Shown here in pieces: positions 12,781 through 24,769 of a stretch of DNA of 64,000 bases (positions are counted from its first letter, which is position 1; each line of letters starts with the position of its first letter). Source of the stretch: Panagrolaimus kolymaensis (Eukaryota > Nematoda > Chromadorea > Rhabditida > Panagrolaimidae); assembly GCA_028622995.1 (NCBI GenBank), contig JAJQJQ010000055.1:1054001-1118000 (forward strand), written 5' to 3'. Position numbers and translations under genes: made by a program. The notes under the pieces were generated by a model. It was given only the letters and a program-made list of their open reading frames with translations, was not told the origin of the DNA and searched no databases.

Positions 12781-15700
12781 AAAATCATCTGGCAAATTTT
12801 GAAACTAAAAAAAATTAATAAGAATTAATAAACTTAATTAAATTAAATAATTTTCTTTCTCAGTACAAGAAAAAGGAAAAGAAATGTCTTTAACGCGTCT
12901 ATCGCGAGAAGTATCAATCACGTTCAAACTCACAAACAATGAGAGAAAAAAAGTTAAATAAATAAATTCAAAAAAAACTTGAAAAAAAGTCAAACTCTTC
13001 TTTCTTTCCTCATTTTTTTTTGCTTGGCTCATGGAAAAAATATTTTGGCGGGCCGTGTAAAAAAAGGAAAGAAAGAAATGAACGGATGCATCGTCGTTTT
13101 TTTTCCTTGTAATTTAAAAAAAAAGGTCGCCGTCGCTCATTTTTGCTTGTGCGTGCGCGTCAAAGCACTTTTTCGATTTCAACGATGATGACACCGGCCG
13201 AAGAAGAGGCGACTGACCAACGGCCTTTTTTTTCTTTCTTTTTTTCCTTCAGATCGAAAAACCACACGAGCACCGCCAAAAATACTAGTAAGGCCAATCA
13301 GTATTTTTGTCTTTTTTTTTTTTGGTACATCGCGCAAACAACAAAAATTTTGACGGCGACAAGTAAGAGTATCGATCGGCCTTGATTTTTTTATTATTAT
13401 TTAGAATTAGAAATGGAAAGGAAGGAAATGGAAAAGACATAGAACGAGAGATCAAGCAAGCATCAACGGACTGATTTAGAGACATAATGCAGCTTGGAAA
13501 ATGGAGAATGAGAAACAAAAACACCTTGCAATTATTTTTTGGGGACTTCGTTTTTTTCCCAGGTTGAGAATATGTTTGGAGCATTTGAAAACAAAAAGGC
13601 ATAAAGAAGCTCTTGGAGAACGTAAAAATATTAAATATGCCTGGAAGGGCAAAAGGTCAAGAGAAGAGAAATGCATCGGAAGTGGACAATAAGGATTTCA
13701 GGCGCAAAAAGGCGGAGAGAAAAACAATCAAAAAAAATGAGAAAGAAATAATAAGTGTTTTTGAAAAATACAAAATTCTTTGTCTTTATTTCTTTAATCT
13801 GTAATCGAAATAAGAAAAAAAATGATTCATATTTAAAAATAATCTCGCGATTTGTTAAAAAATAGAAAATAAGATTTTTTTGTTTATAAAAAAAAGAAAT
13901 TCTATGTTTTTGTAATAAAGCTCGGAGATCGCTGGTGTTAATCATAAAAAAAAACAAAAGCAGAAGAAAAAAATATTTGAATCATAAATCGAGAAAGATA
14001 AAAAAATAGATGCCTTTCTGTATCACTCATCACCGGTCAACAATATACAAAAGGAAAATTAAATAAAATCGCTAAAAATAAATATTTTTCAAACTTTTAA
14101 CAAATTCCGTGACATTATTTTTTTTGTTTCGGCAAAATAGAAACAGAAAAAATAATGGATTACGATGGATGGTGGCCACCCTCAAAACTGCTGCGGCTTA
14201 TTCTTTTTTTGTATAAACTTTTGGTTCGCCCGCCACCAAAGAAAATGAATTTCTCCCTCAGGAAAAAAAGCTTTTTTTGGTCGAAATAAGTAAAAAATGC
14301 AACACCAAAGAGGAGAAGAAAAAAAAGTGAAAATTGTTTGTCAAAACAGTTGTTAGTTGTTATTTGAAGCAAAGCGGAAATATAAATATTATTTTTTATT
14401 TTACGGCCCATAAAAACTTTTAGCTCCCAAAAATAAAAAATAATTCTACCGCCAAAAATAAAAATAAATAAATTTTTTATAAGAAAAATAAATTATTATC
14501 GAAAAAAGTCAACGAGCCGAATAAGCAAGCAAGCCTCTGACCTGCCAGCTGGGTTTCACATATTGACGTATTTCCGTCATCATCCATCGGGCCACCACCA
14601 CCACGGCGAACGGAAGGAAGAGAAAATAAATATTATAAGCAGCAAAGGTGGGTTCTTCGTCGGTTTATTTTATTTTTATTCATTTTCATTCACTCTCTTG
14701 TTTGCTGCTGCCGCTGCCGCCGGTCATCTTACCTTTTTTGGTTCTCGTGGGTTTTGTTTTTGGCTTCTAAAAACCAACCTCAAGAAAAAAAAAGACACAC
14801 AGAAAGAATGAGAATTGTCACACAAAAAATATTTTGTTTCAAAAAAAAGAGAAAAGAAAACTCAAACAATCTAAGCTGTAAAACCCAAAACCATATTTGG
14901 CAGCTTTTTTGATTGTTGTAAAAATAAAAATGCAAAATGCTACAAATTGGCCGAAAGAAAAAAGAAAGAAACAATGCAAACTATTGTTTTTGATTGAGAA
15001 AAGAAAAAGGGCAAAGAATGGTTACTAATTGCGCGAGAAAGCGATGCTTTTAAGTTTCAATAATAATAATAAATAATAATTGAAACACAAGGAACAAAAA
15101 TAAGCAGCAAGATTTCGGAAGAGAAAAAAGAGACAAACTAACTCATAAATTTATTTTTTTTTGTTATGTTTCTTCTCGGCTTTCGCTTTTACAGAATTTT
15201 CCATCAAAAAAAAAGAAAAGAAAAAAGATGGATAAAGATTTTAGATTTTATGAACGAACAACAAAAAAATGGAATGGGAATAACAAGTGGATTGTTGGAT
15301 GACCGAGAAAAAAATGTGACAAAAATAATGAGTTACGATCCTCTTCAAAGCATATAGCCTAACACTTATTCGAAGATTTAAAAAAGCACCCAAAAAATGC
15401 TTTTTTCCAAAAACGATTTTTTTTTCTGAGAGCAAAAAAAATAATAATAAAAAACACCGGAATAATTTTAAGAGGTTGTTGATGGTAGTAGAAAAAAAAT
15501 ATGGCTTTAGCAAAGCTTGTTTCATCCAGTCAGTTTCTATTATAAATGTTCGGGAAAAAGGAAGAAAATAAGAAAATCATCGCACTTGCTTGCATGTTTG
15601 GCAACAAGCAACATTGAAGCTTTTGATAGCTCTCTTCGAGCAAAGAAGAAAAAAAATGGTCGAACGATGGAAAATGGAAAATAAAAAAAAATACAGCAAA

Positions 15701-18700
15701 GAAAAAAATATGTCAATAAAAAAAGTTAAAAGTTTTGAAAACAAACAGGCTTGCTTCGTCGATAAAACATTTAAAGTGAAAATGAAGAAGAAAAAAAGGC
15801 AAGCGATAGTTTTTAATTCGAAAAAGAAATATCGAAGAAAATAGCACCTTTGGAGAAAAAACATAAATACATAAATGTAATTTGATCAAAAAACGGAGAT
15901 AAGTATGGTGATGATTTTTGGAATTTTTTATTGTATATTGAATCACAGTTTTGCTGTGCAAAAAAAGGTGGAAGAAATATTTACAAAAAAATATTAAAAA
16001 CTTTAGCTAAAAAAATTTTGAGTTCGACTTTAATTAAAATGTTCAATAAAAAATATTACTCACAACCTCATTAAGCATTTTGAAGAAGAAAAATATAAAT
16101 TAAAAAATAATAAAATGGCGGAAGCGAAACGAATCGTTGCACGATGATTTGCAAAAAAAAAAAGAAAAGAAAGGAAGGATACTGACTGACCTGGTTCAAC
16201 CATAAATAAAATAAGTCAAGTCAAATTATTGCTCAATCGAAAAAAAAGAATTGTTCATTTCAGTTCAATTTTTACCCTCAGGATATATTTATGTATTATG
16301 TATTCATACCTCAATTATTGACTTTTGCTGCTGCACAAAGTTATTTATGAAGCGTAAAAATAAAATTAAACTCAATCGGAAAAGAGAAAAGAGAAAAATA
16401 ACCCGAATTGTCGGAAGAGGAAAAGAAAAAAAGTATACATAATGGAATAATAGATAATACCGCGATTGCAACTAATTTTGTTTTGAAAAAAGTTTCAAAC
16501 TTTACTGAAAACCAAAACTAAAAAGTTCAAATTATGAAACTTGAAAGCAACCGAAAATTTAGTTTTACTGTAATAAGATTAGCAAAACACAAAAACAAAA
16601 AACTTTAATGAGACGAAAAAAAGCAATCATGCAGATGCGCAACAAATCTGCAAATCCTGTGTAATTGGATATATGTATGTATTTGGTTATGAAAATTATC
16701 ATAATCTCTTTTTTTCTTTTTTCTTTTTTTGCGGATTTTGGGTTTTGGAACGGCTATAATCTAATTACCATGCAGCAATAATATATAAAAAAAAGTAATG
16801 AGGGTACAACAACCGAACAAAGTAGTGGAACATCAATTTATCCATCCAAAAATTTATATTTTTTTAGCCATCATTTTTTTTTTTTTCACGCCTGCTGCAA
16901 AAAAAGCAAGCGTTCCATAAAACAATTATTATTTTTTGATGTTTTACGCTGAACTTGTTTTAGCGACAAGTTATGACGATGTTGGTCGGTTATTTTTTAT
17001 GGTAATTTGCAAATTGGAAAACTGCTTTCATCCAAAAACCAAAAACTTTTAGCCCTCTATCTCATTTTCTATTCTCAATCCTTCTCACTCCAAAAAAAAG
17101 AAGGATGCTAAAAATGGAACACGATGAAAAACGCAAATTATTTTTAAGTTTTTTTGGGAGTGAAAAGAGCAAAATGGAAAAAAAGCAATAAGCAGCAAAA
17201 ATCTCAAAAAATTTTTTTTTCTTTCTCGCCCTCTTCTTTGCCTTTTTTTATGGCGCTTAATATCTTTCACACATTTTCATTTTTATGAAAAAATAAATAA
17301 TAGAAAACAAATTTTGTGTGTTTTCGGTGGTTGGAGCAATTTCTTTTCTATTCGAAAACTAAAAAACTTTTTTTGATGCCAGCTTTTTTCAAATTTCATT
17401 CAAAGAAGAAGAAAAAAGAGAAAAGAAAAAAACCTTTATGTGACAATTAGGATTCCGTTTTATTTTGTGTCAATTGCTTTAGCAAAAATAAAATCTTTCT
17501 TTTTTTGACCAGTGTCCATGCTTTATTTTGCGTGCACCAGAAAAAAAAAAAAGAAAGAATAAAGAAATAAGAAAAAAAAAATTAAATTTTGAACACTTTT
17601 ACAAAACCAAAATCCTTTTATCGATGGTCCATTTACTTACACGTTTTAATAATTTATGCAACCAACAAAATTTAAAAAATATGGAAAAAAGAGAAAATGG
17701 AAAGTTTACTTTATCGAAAAATAAAGAAAAAATCGAGGAAGAAGGAAAAACTCCATATGTTTGCCTTTCGACAACTTACAAGAAAGCAGACGATGACGTT
17801 TGTCGCTCGCGTAAATGAATTATGAATTCCAAATTTATTTGACATTGGAAGAAGAAGCAAAAAAGCCATAAATTGGCTCGGAATAATTTTTTACCTCTTT
17901 TCCAAATATAGAGAAAAGAAGGTTTCAAGCAATGTGAAGGAAAAAAGATTAAAATTAAAGAGAGTCAACAAGTACCAAGAAAAACAAAGTCATGTATGTT
18001 TTTTTTTCTGTCAAGAAAGTTGAAGGTCGTCGTCGTTGCTTAAAAAAAGCATTACTGATAAAAATAATAAAAATAAAAAAGTACACAAACTCATGATTCA
18101 ATAAAGGTGTGTCACTCATCTTTTTAAGGTTAAATATTTTGAAAAATGTGGAGGCACGCTTGCGATTGTTTGTTTTTTTAGCTGTGAAGCAAGTAAGTTA
18201 TGGAAAAATACTTAGAATTTGACATCAAGTATGGATCGAAGAAATATAAAAGTCGATGAAGTTAAAGCAAAAATTAAAAATTAAAATTATGGTAATTTAA
18301 TTTATGAAACTCGTTTTTTTAATGCTCGAAAAGCACTTTTCAAAGATTAGCTAAAATTTAGAAAAAAATAACAAATAATTTTTACTCTTAAAAAATGTAA
18401 AAAAAAACATTCCATCGATCAATAAGACACGACAAAATTTATGGGACTGGTCAACTCAAAAAAATTATTACTTGTATGGATATGAATGTACAGACAGCAA
18501 AAAAAGTTTTATATCCATCCAGAATTTCATTTTTTTTTCGGAACCTTTTTTTATTATTTAAAAAAGTAGCTCAAATTTCAGTTAATCCGTGGTTTTACTC
18601 GCGCACAAAAGGATAAAAGAGAATTTAAAAAAAGTTATATTTGTGTGAGTCTATCAAATTCTTCCCTTCCCGATTATATGTTTTTAAGTGAGGAAAAAAA

Positions 18701-19862
18701 CGCGGAATAAAACTTTTTTTCACGTTAAAAAAAGTTTAAATTACTAATACAAAATTTTGATGAGCGTGGATAATGGACAGAATAATAGTAGCTATTTTTT
18801 TGTTACCTTTAAAGCTTCATTTTTTTTATAGCAATAATAAGAAAATAAATGGTTGTTACTCGCGCACTTTTTTTTTCTTCCATCTTGACCATTCCATCTT
18901 CCATCCTCGCATCGTTGCGCTGCTGGATATTTCACTCAACGAAGAAATGAGAGCCGCGTGTTGCAACAAACAAAAAAAATCAACCACACTAACAACAACG
19001 GGAGAAAAAAAGGAAGAATCAAGGGGGTCAATTCAAAATCGCAAAAAAGTCAAAAAAAATTGAATCGGTTCGATTCTCTCCCAGATATTTGCTTGCTATT
19101 GAGCTGTCGTCGTCGTTTAAATATTTTTTTCTTCCATTTTTTTCAAAATTCATTTTCGGTTTTGTTTTTTTTATTTGTCTCTCTTTTTTTGTTATTGTTG
19201 TCTCCTTGACTTTATCCTTTTTTGACTTTCTCGTCGGAATGGGTTAAAGACAATAATCGGGGTTAGTGTTTTTAAACGATAGGTATGTTTGAGTTACATG
19301 CATATTTTTGAAAGAAATATTTTTCCCGTTGTTTTCTATTTTATATATTTAACCGCCATTTTTTCTAAGGTACATGTTTTCCAAAATGGTTTTTTGTTTC
19401 AAAGAATCTTAGAAGAATAAAACTGTCCTTGAAATAAATATGTATCCTGCTGATTTTTAAGGATTTAAAAATGTTTGGTTTGTTTAGGTTTTTGAATTTT
19501 TAACTCTCATTGTTTGAATTTCAATTTAATGAGCCAAAAAAAATTAAGAATTTCAATGTCAAAAGTTTGTGATTTTTTAAATTTTTGAAACCTCTGAAAA
19601 ATGGCTTTCTTTGATTCTGTCTTCTATGGAAAAAAAAAATAGCAGTTTTTTTTGAACAAACAAAATAATTTATTTTATTATTTTTTCTTTGCAACAAAAC
19701 ACACTTGGATATTCAAAATCAAAATAAAATTATTTTTAAAGGTGGTAAAAATATTATAAATTGTTGGTTAATTATTTTTGGAAACATCAAACGAAAAATA
19801 AAGAGTTTTGAGAGATAAGCTGGTATTTATTTTTTCTTTCTTTCTTTCTTCCGAAATTTTCT
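12781..19862. other. Large gene-poor region upstream of rig-4
   Basis: About 7 kb of A/T-tract-rich DNA on the 5' side of rig-4. A CT-rich, GC-richer patch at 13120-13280 and another at 14500-14760 (with GCCGCCGG and CATCACCACCACG-like runs) stand out from the background and could be promoter or enhancer DNA. The many open frames are short and dominated by Lys, Phe and Ile from A and T tracts, with no conserved motif. I saw no tRNA-like box pair; a GGTTCGATTC at 19069 has no A box upstream. It is probably regulatory sequence for a neuronal gene. Confidence 0.5.
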
Positions 19863-20230
19863 TTACTTTTCCAACCATTGCGGCAAAAAAGATGATGACC
19901 TCTGAAAAATGTAACAACAAATTTATTTTATTGAAAACAATGGTAAAATACACTCAAAAATAAAAATAAAAATAATAAACAAAAACAAACCTTAAATGCG
20001 AAAAGTGGTTCGTTCATATATGCAGCTCCAGAATTTCCATAAAAACCAGGTCGAAAGTTTCCTCGTCCACTTACTAATGACCCTCCACTTGGCGGCAAAT
20101 TTGACCATTTGACATCCCGATTGAAAAACATGGAATTATCTGCTGCATTCGCTGTGCTGGTGGAAGAAAACACAAAAATAAGGGTAGCAAATAAAAATAA
20201 TGTAAAAATATTAAAGAAATTCGTTGCCAT
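19863..20230 (-). CDS. Small secreted peptide precursor, possible neuropeptide
   Basis: Two exons, 19991-20230 and 19863-19901, joined at GCATTTAAG|GTTTGT and TTTTTCAG|AGG, give 92 aa. Residues 1 to about 29 form a strong signal peptide (IFTLFLFATLIFVFSSTSTANA). The mature part is about 63 aa, has no cysteine, and contains NRDVKWSNLPPSGG, GRGNFRPGFYGNSG and a Lys-Arg pair formed across the exon junction (LFAFK|RSSS) before the C-terminal peptide SSSFLPQWLEK. A KR pair is a typical prohormone convertase site, so this could be a neuropeptide-like protein. I do not recognise the peptide family, and no amidation Gly precedes the KR. It could equally be a small secreted structural or antimicrobial protein. 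Confidence 0.7.
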
Positions 20231-21697
20231 TTTTTCGAAGTTCTAAAATTTTTGGAGAGAAATAAAAATAATAGCACTGCTCACTTTTTTAGCGCAACAA
20301 TAGCAGCAAAAATAAATTTTCAACCTTTAAAAATGACACTTTTATACTAGCAAAAAATAATTCGAAAGCATAGATGAAAAAAAAAAAATAAAGAATGATA
20401 ACTTCAAAAGATTTTCTGACAGGAGGCGGCAGAAGAGAGAGTATCCCACACACTTGTTGACCATAGGGCATTATTTATTTATTAACCTCTCTCTATCTAT
20501 CTATCTATCTATTTGTCGTCTCAGTCTTATGTAATTATTAGCACATCATGATTTATGCAAGTTAATTAAAAAAACGTATAACAAACGTACTTTTTGAACA
20601 TCAAAAAAATATTATTAAAAAAGAGTAAAGAAAAAACGCAAATGTCAAACAACTGAAGAAAAAAAAAATTAATAAGAAAGATGAATTTTACTGAAATTCG
20701 CAAATTAAAATTTACTATAGTCAATATATGTACTTGTTATTCTTACTTTAAATAGCATTGTCATATTTTTTTTAATTTCATTCTTTGAGTATAAACAGTT
20801 GTAAATATTATTAAAAATTTCAAAATTTTAGAAGTTGTAAAAATTAAAATGACGGCAAACCGGTTAATATACAGCCTATTTTATCGGAAGTAAAAAAAAG
20901 GTAATAATTCATAGCAAAATGTACAATTCCAAGAAAAAGAATACTCAGAAGCAAATCTAAAAATATGTTATTTTGGGCCAACATTCTAAAATCAAAAATA
21001 TTATGAATATTTTTTTAATTATTTAAAGTTTAAAATTAAGCAAAATTATGTTTTTTGAATTTATGCCAATTCTTTTACATCACGGATGGTGGTAGTTGAA
21101 AAAAAAGCATTTTTGTGCTAAATATAGATCCAATTTTGTGGGGAAAGCTTTTGTTTTGTTGTTTTGAATTGTTTGTGTAAAAGAAAAGAAGAAAATGAAA
21201 AAAATGGTAATAGATTTTTATTTTTAAAAAAATTGCAAAAATTTTCAACGGTTTCTTTTTTTTCTCAAATCAAAGTATTTGCATATATTAATTAGAGTGC
21301 AAAAAAGTCGAAGTCTTTAAGAAAATGGCATGGGAGTGAACAAAAAAACGAGATTTTTAAGTAACAAAAAAGTTTACTAAATTTATTTTCGTTCCTTCTT
21401 CTCAGGTTGATGTCATAAGAACAATTTTTATTAGCAACCTGAGGAGGATGAGTATTTTCTAAAAATTTAATAATGCATTTCTTCCAAATGTTTTTAAACT
21501 AACAAAGAGGCTATCAAAATTAGATTTCATCTATCTTTCACAGGTTGATGGCATTTTATTTAATAAAAAATATTAAATCCACATTTGGTTCGATCTCGAA
21601 GCTATATGCAAGGTTTTTTTCTAAAACAAAAATGAAAAACAGAGAGTTTTGAATTAAAGGAAGCAATAATGGTAAGAATTTTAACCATATTTGATTT
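20231..21697. other. Intergenic, AT-rich
   Basis: Upstream of the small peptide gene. It contains a short TCTA microsatellite near 20494-20513 and otherwise A/T tracts. Two short CAGGTTGATG(T/G)CAT stretches at about 21404-21415 and 21541-21553 resemble each other. No protein-coding signal seen. Confidence 0.5.
20494..20513. repeat. (TCTA)n microsatellite
   Basis: About four to five copies of a TCTA unit in a row, flanked by TTAACCTCTC and TTTGTCGTC. Simple slippage repeat with no evident gene function. Confidence 0.8.
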
Positions 21698-21699
21698 TT

Positions 21700-22260
21700 T
21701 TTTTTCTAAATATCTTTTGTTTGCCATTTATTATTTTTTGAAGTAATTATTTAAAAATGGCAGCTTCATGGCTTCCAAATTCACTTCCAACAGATTTTAG
21801 AATTTTATGTGACCAAAAATTTTTGTCAAATACAAAATAAGCAGCTAATTCTTTTTCGCTTCCAAGAATTTCAATGGAAAATAAAATACAATATAATCAA
21901 ATCAAAATGTTAGGATACAAAGATTTATTATTCTTGAAAAAAATTTACGTCCTCAAAAACTTTATTTATATTTTGATAAAAAGACATTGTGGTTTTTGGA
22001 ATTTGTTAGGTTTAAACTTTAAAGTGGTTTTTAATACAAATTATTATGTGAGGGGTTAAAAGCTTGTTGAAATTTATTCGGAATATCTTTCAAATCCTTC
22101 ACATTTTTCCAGAGATACATCTGAAAGTATTGTCAAAGTTGTTTTTTTAAAGCTCATAACAACCTTGGTTTTTTGCAATGCGCCAATGGAAGCTGTTTCA
22201 AAAAATCAGCTTCTTTCCAAGTTCTTATCAAGATTAAACTGGTCAACCTTGTTGCTGCAG
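21700..22260 (+). pseudogene. Decayed gene relic with BTB-like start (MAASWLPNS...)
   Basis: At 21758 an ATG opens MAASWLPNSLPTDFRILCDQKF, which resembles the first strand and turn of a BTB/POZ domain (pattern DFRI-CDxxxF). The frame is broken by a TAA after about 27 codons. Downstream pieces in shifting frames look like continuing coding sequence (for example EIYSEYLSNPSHFSRDTSES near 22070-22130), interrupted by stops and T tracts. The segment just before and after the ATG is repeated at 23205-23270 and 23297-23362. I read it as a degenerate copy of a nematode BTB-type gene. The BTB assignment is weak and rests on a short motif. Confidence 0.4.
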
Positions 22261-22439
22261 CTGCCCCTTTTCTTTTCCTTTTTCATTCTTATTTTCAAAT
22301 TTTATATAAAAATGTTCGCTTATATTTTTTTACTTTTTTAATATTTTAAAAGATTTTTTTAAATTTTTTTTTTTACATTTAAATTTTGTCGACATAGTAA
22401 AAAGCGATACAAAAAACTCCAAGAAACAATTTTTGAATT

Positions 22440-22680
22440 AAAAAATACAGATGAAGCAGCTAAAAAAGCTTCAGCAGGTTCTGAAAAATTTGCTCAAAAA
22501 CTTATTATACATCAGAAGCAGTAAACCATTTATGCGATAGTTTAGGACTTGATTGCATTATTCGAGGGCATCAATTAAAGGTCAATGGATACGATACTTC
22601 ATGTCCTACTTTTCGCTTGGTCGATACTCGAGGGACATCCATCCATCCTCGGAGGATGGGAATTCCCATCCCCTATTCAA
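22440..22680 (+). pseudogene. Fragment resembling a Ser/Thr protein phosphatase (PPP family)
   Basis: In one frame around 22500-22630 the DNA reads YTSEAVNHLCDSLGLDCIIR and then GHQLKVNGYDTSCPTF, which matches the PPP-family block where the metal-site histidine lies in R(A/G)HQ followed by xxxGY. The usual catalytic blocks upstream (GDxHG, GDxVDRG, GNHE) are absent, and the reading frame ends in a stop soon after. A short stretch before it (KKASAGSEKFAQKL) could be linked coding sequence. It is at most a remnant and encodes no working enzyme. Confidence 0.35.
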
Positions 22681-23040
22681 CTATGATGCAAGGATAAAAA
22701 AAATAGTTAAACCCCCAGTGTGGATTGTCGTCTTTATTTATTGTTGTGGTCGTTTATTGTATGCAAATTGGACAATACAAAATGGAGTTGAACTTAATGC
22801 TCACAAGTAAAAAAAATCATTAAAAACTAAAATTTCCTTCCATCTATAAGAGAAAAAAAAACAAACATGAAAAAATGGACAAAACATTTTTCAGATGAAT
22901 GGTATAATGCTGCTGCAGCATGATGCTATCCGCATCTTCTTTTTCATCCGTGAAAAGCAAAGCAAAGAAAATATAAAAATAAATGAAAAACATTTTTAAT
23001 TTTTGATATTCGGTAATTGGTTAGGAAATTTGTTTAGGAA

Positions 23041-23194
23041 AACTAATAAAAAAAGCGGTGAAGAATTTAAAAAAAATTACAAATCATCCGTAGCTTCGAC
23101 CATAAAATAATGGCACGAAAATATGTAAATTTTCTTGCATGAAAAAAATATTTTAAATGAAAAAAATTATTAATTTTTGACATTCTGTGATTGG
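23041..23194. repeat. Interspersed repeat copy A
   Basis: First clear copy of a family of about 150 bp. Shared blocks are AAAAAGCGGTGAAGAA, ACAAATCATCCG, AGCTTCGACCATAAAATAATGG, ATGTAAATTTTC and a terminal TTTTTGACATTCTGTGATTGG. The central hairpin present in copies B and D is damaged here (GGCACGAAAATATG). Confidence 0.75.
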
Positions 23195-23204
23195 TATAGC
23201 AAAT

Positions 23205-23362
23205 TATTTAAAAATGGCAGCTTCTTGGCTTCCAAACTCACTTTCAAAAGATTTTAGAATTTTTTGAGTTACAAACCAAATTCTTTATTTTCGATCACAG
23301 CGACTCTAAATATCTTTTGTTTGCCATTTATTATTTTTTAATTAATTATTTAAAAATGGCAG
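23205..23362 (+). repeat. Two further copies of the MAASWLPNS gene-start segment
   Basis: 23205-23270 repeats AATTATTTAAAAATGGCAGC with MAASWLPNSLSKDFRIF before a TGA. 23297-23362 repeats the upstream part (CTAAATATCTTTTGTTTGCC through TTATTTAAAAATGGCAG) and stops after the start codon. Together with 21700-21800 this makes three partial copies of one gene start and its proximal 5' flank, all non-functional. Confidence 0.65.
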
Positions 23363-23509
23363 AATCGTTATCAGGGACCTCGAAAATCCCTGGGTAGTCT
23401 AATAAAAGACTAAAACGTGGAAATCGACTTTTTCGAAATGTTCCATCAATGGTCGAATCTTAGAAAAAACGACTTTTACCAACATCTGAATGATCGAATT
23501 ATTAGAAAT

Positions 23510-23661
23510 CTAATAAAAAAAGCGGTGAAGAATTTTAAAAAAATTACAAATCATCCGCAGCTTCGACCATAAAATAATGGAACGCCATTATGTAAATTTT
23601 CATGCAAGAAACAATTTTTTTAAATCAAAATCTCGATTTATTTTTGACATTCCTTGATTGG
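23510..23661. repeat. Interspersed repeat copy B
   Basis: Shares with copy A the same ordered blocks over about 150 bp, ending TTTTTGACATTCCTTGATTGG. The middle holds ATAATGG-AACG-CCATTAT, a perfect 7-bp stem with a 4-base loop at about 23575-23592. Confidence 0.75.
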
Positions 23662-23685
23662 AATTCAGTATTATTTAATTTATTT

Positions 23686-23775
23686 AATAAAAAATGCGGT
23701 AAAGATTTCGATAAATTTTACATATCATCCATAGCTATGACCATAAAATAATGGCACACCGTTATGTAAAATAAA
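23686..23775. repeat. Interspersed repeat copy C (partial)
   Basis: Shorter and more diverged copy: AAAAATGCGGTAAAGA, CATATCATCCATAGCTATGACC, ATAAAATAATGGCACACCGTTATG, then it fades into unrelated sequence. The hairpin is retained with one change in the stem. Confidence 0.7.
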
Positions 23776-24624
23776 GAATATCCTTGTTTCTAGCAGAAAT
23801 AAATATCCAAAAGATCTTCTGCATATTTTTTTCTTGTGCAAAATTAAAATAAACTAAACATTCAAAGAACAAAAAAAGAAAAGTAAAAGGCTTCTTTTTT
23901 CTTTTTTAACAAAAACGTCTAAAAACTATTGGAAGTTTAGCCAAGATTGTTTCACAAATTAAAGTCATATTCGATGTTCAACAATTATAAATCCAAAGTC
24001 TCAGTGAATTCAAAGCAGAACGTGTAAAGGCAATAAAAAGTATTGGCAAAGTTTGGTTTAAATTTTTACCGTTAAAGAAAAAAATTTTCAAACCGATTCA
24101 ATCGAGTGAGCTATTTATGTATGTTTTTTGAAGAATAAAAGAAGTAAAAGTAATGTTAAAAAAATGCGAAAACCACTTTATTGTTTCATGAAAGCTAAGC
24201 ATAGAAGAAAGCAAGCAGGTGTAGTTTTTTTAAACGTCAAAATTCATAAATAAAATAGATAAAAAAAATCTTTCATACATCAAAATAAGGAAAAGAGATT
24301 AAAAAAAAAGAAAGAAAAACTCGGAAAAGTTCGTTTTTAAGTTTTATTTATTTATCCACACATTGATTTTTGTCCCCAAACAATATCAAGTTAGAAGTTC
24401 GCAAATACTGTTGGAAAAAGAAAACACATTTCCAAAGTTTATGAATATTTTTCAACTAAAAACGATGAAGGGAAAAAGTATGAGCATGCAGTATTTGTTG
24501 AAGAAATTTTTTAAATTTAAATATTTGTGTTATGATTTGTCGAGTGCTACAAACCTCCTCTTTATTTTTGGAGTTGCACTCTCTACAGTGCATCAAATAA
24601 AAAGAAGTAAAAATGGTTGAACAA

Positions 24625-24761
24625 AGGTGAAGAATAATAAAAAAATTACAAATCATCTGCAGCTTCGACCATAAAATTATGGCACGCCATTATGTAAATT
24701 TGCATGCAAGAAAAAATAAAAATAAATGAAAAACATTTGATTTTTGACTTCCCGTGATTGG
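24625..24761. repeat. Interspersed repeat copy D
   Basis: Contains GGTGAAGAATAATAAAAAAA, ACAAATCATCTGCAGCTTCG, ACCATAAAATTATGGCACGC, CATTATGTAAATTTGCATGC and ends TTTTTGACTTCCCGTGATTGG. A tail part alone (ATGAAAAACATTTTTAATTT to GGTAATTGG) also occurs at 22980-23022. Confidence 0.75.
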
Positions 24762-24769
24762 ATTGCCGT

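Noticed and set aside
13143..13385. Possible exon in the GC-richer island upstream of rig-4
   Set aside because: Frame is open only over a TTTTTCTTTC run and does not connect in phase to rig-4 exon 1.
19064..19085. GGTTCGATTC, a tRNA B-box-like string
   Set aside because: No A box, no cloverleaf and an A-rich run where the acceptor and D arms should be.
24363..24620. 85-codon plus-strand open frame inside the repeat region
   Set aside because: Abuts repeat copy D, has no similarity I can name and no intron signals; more likely a remnant or chance frame.
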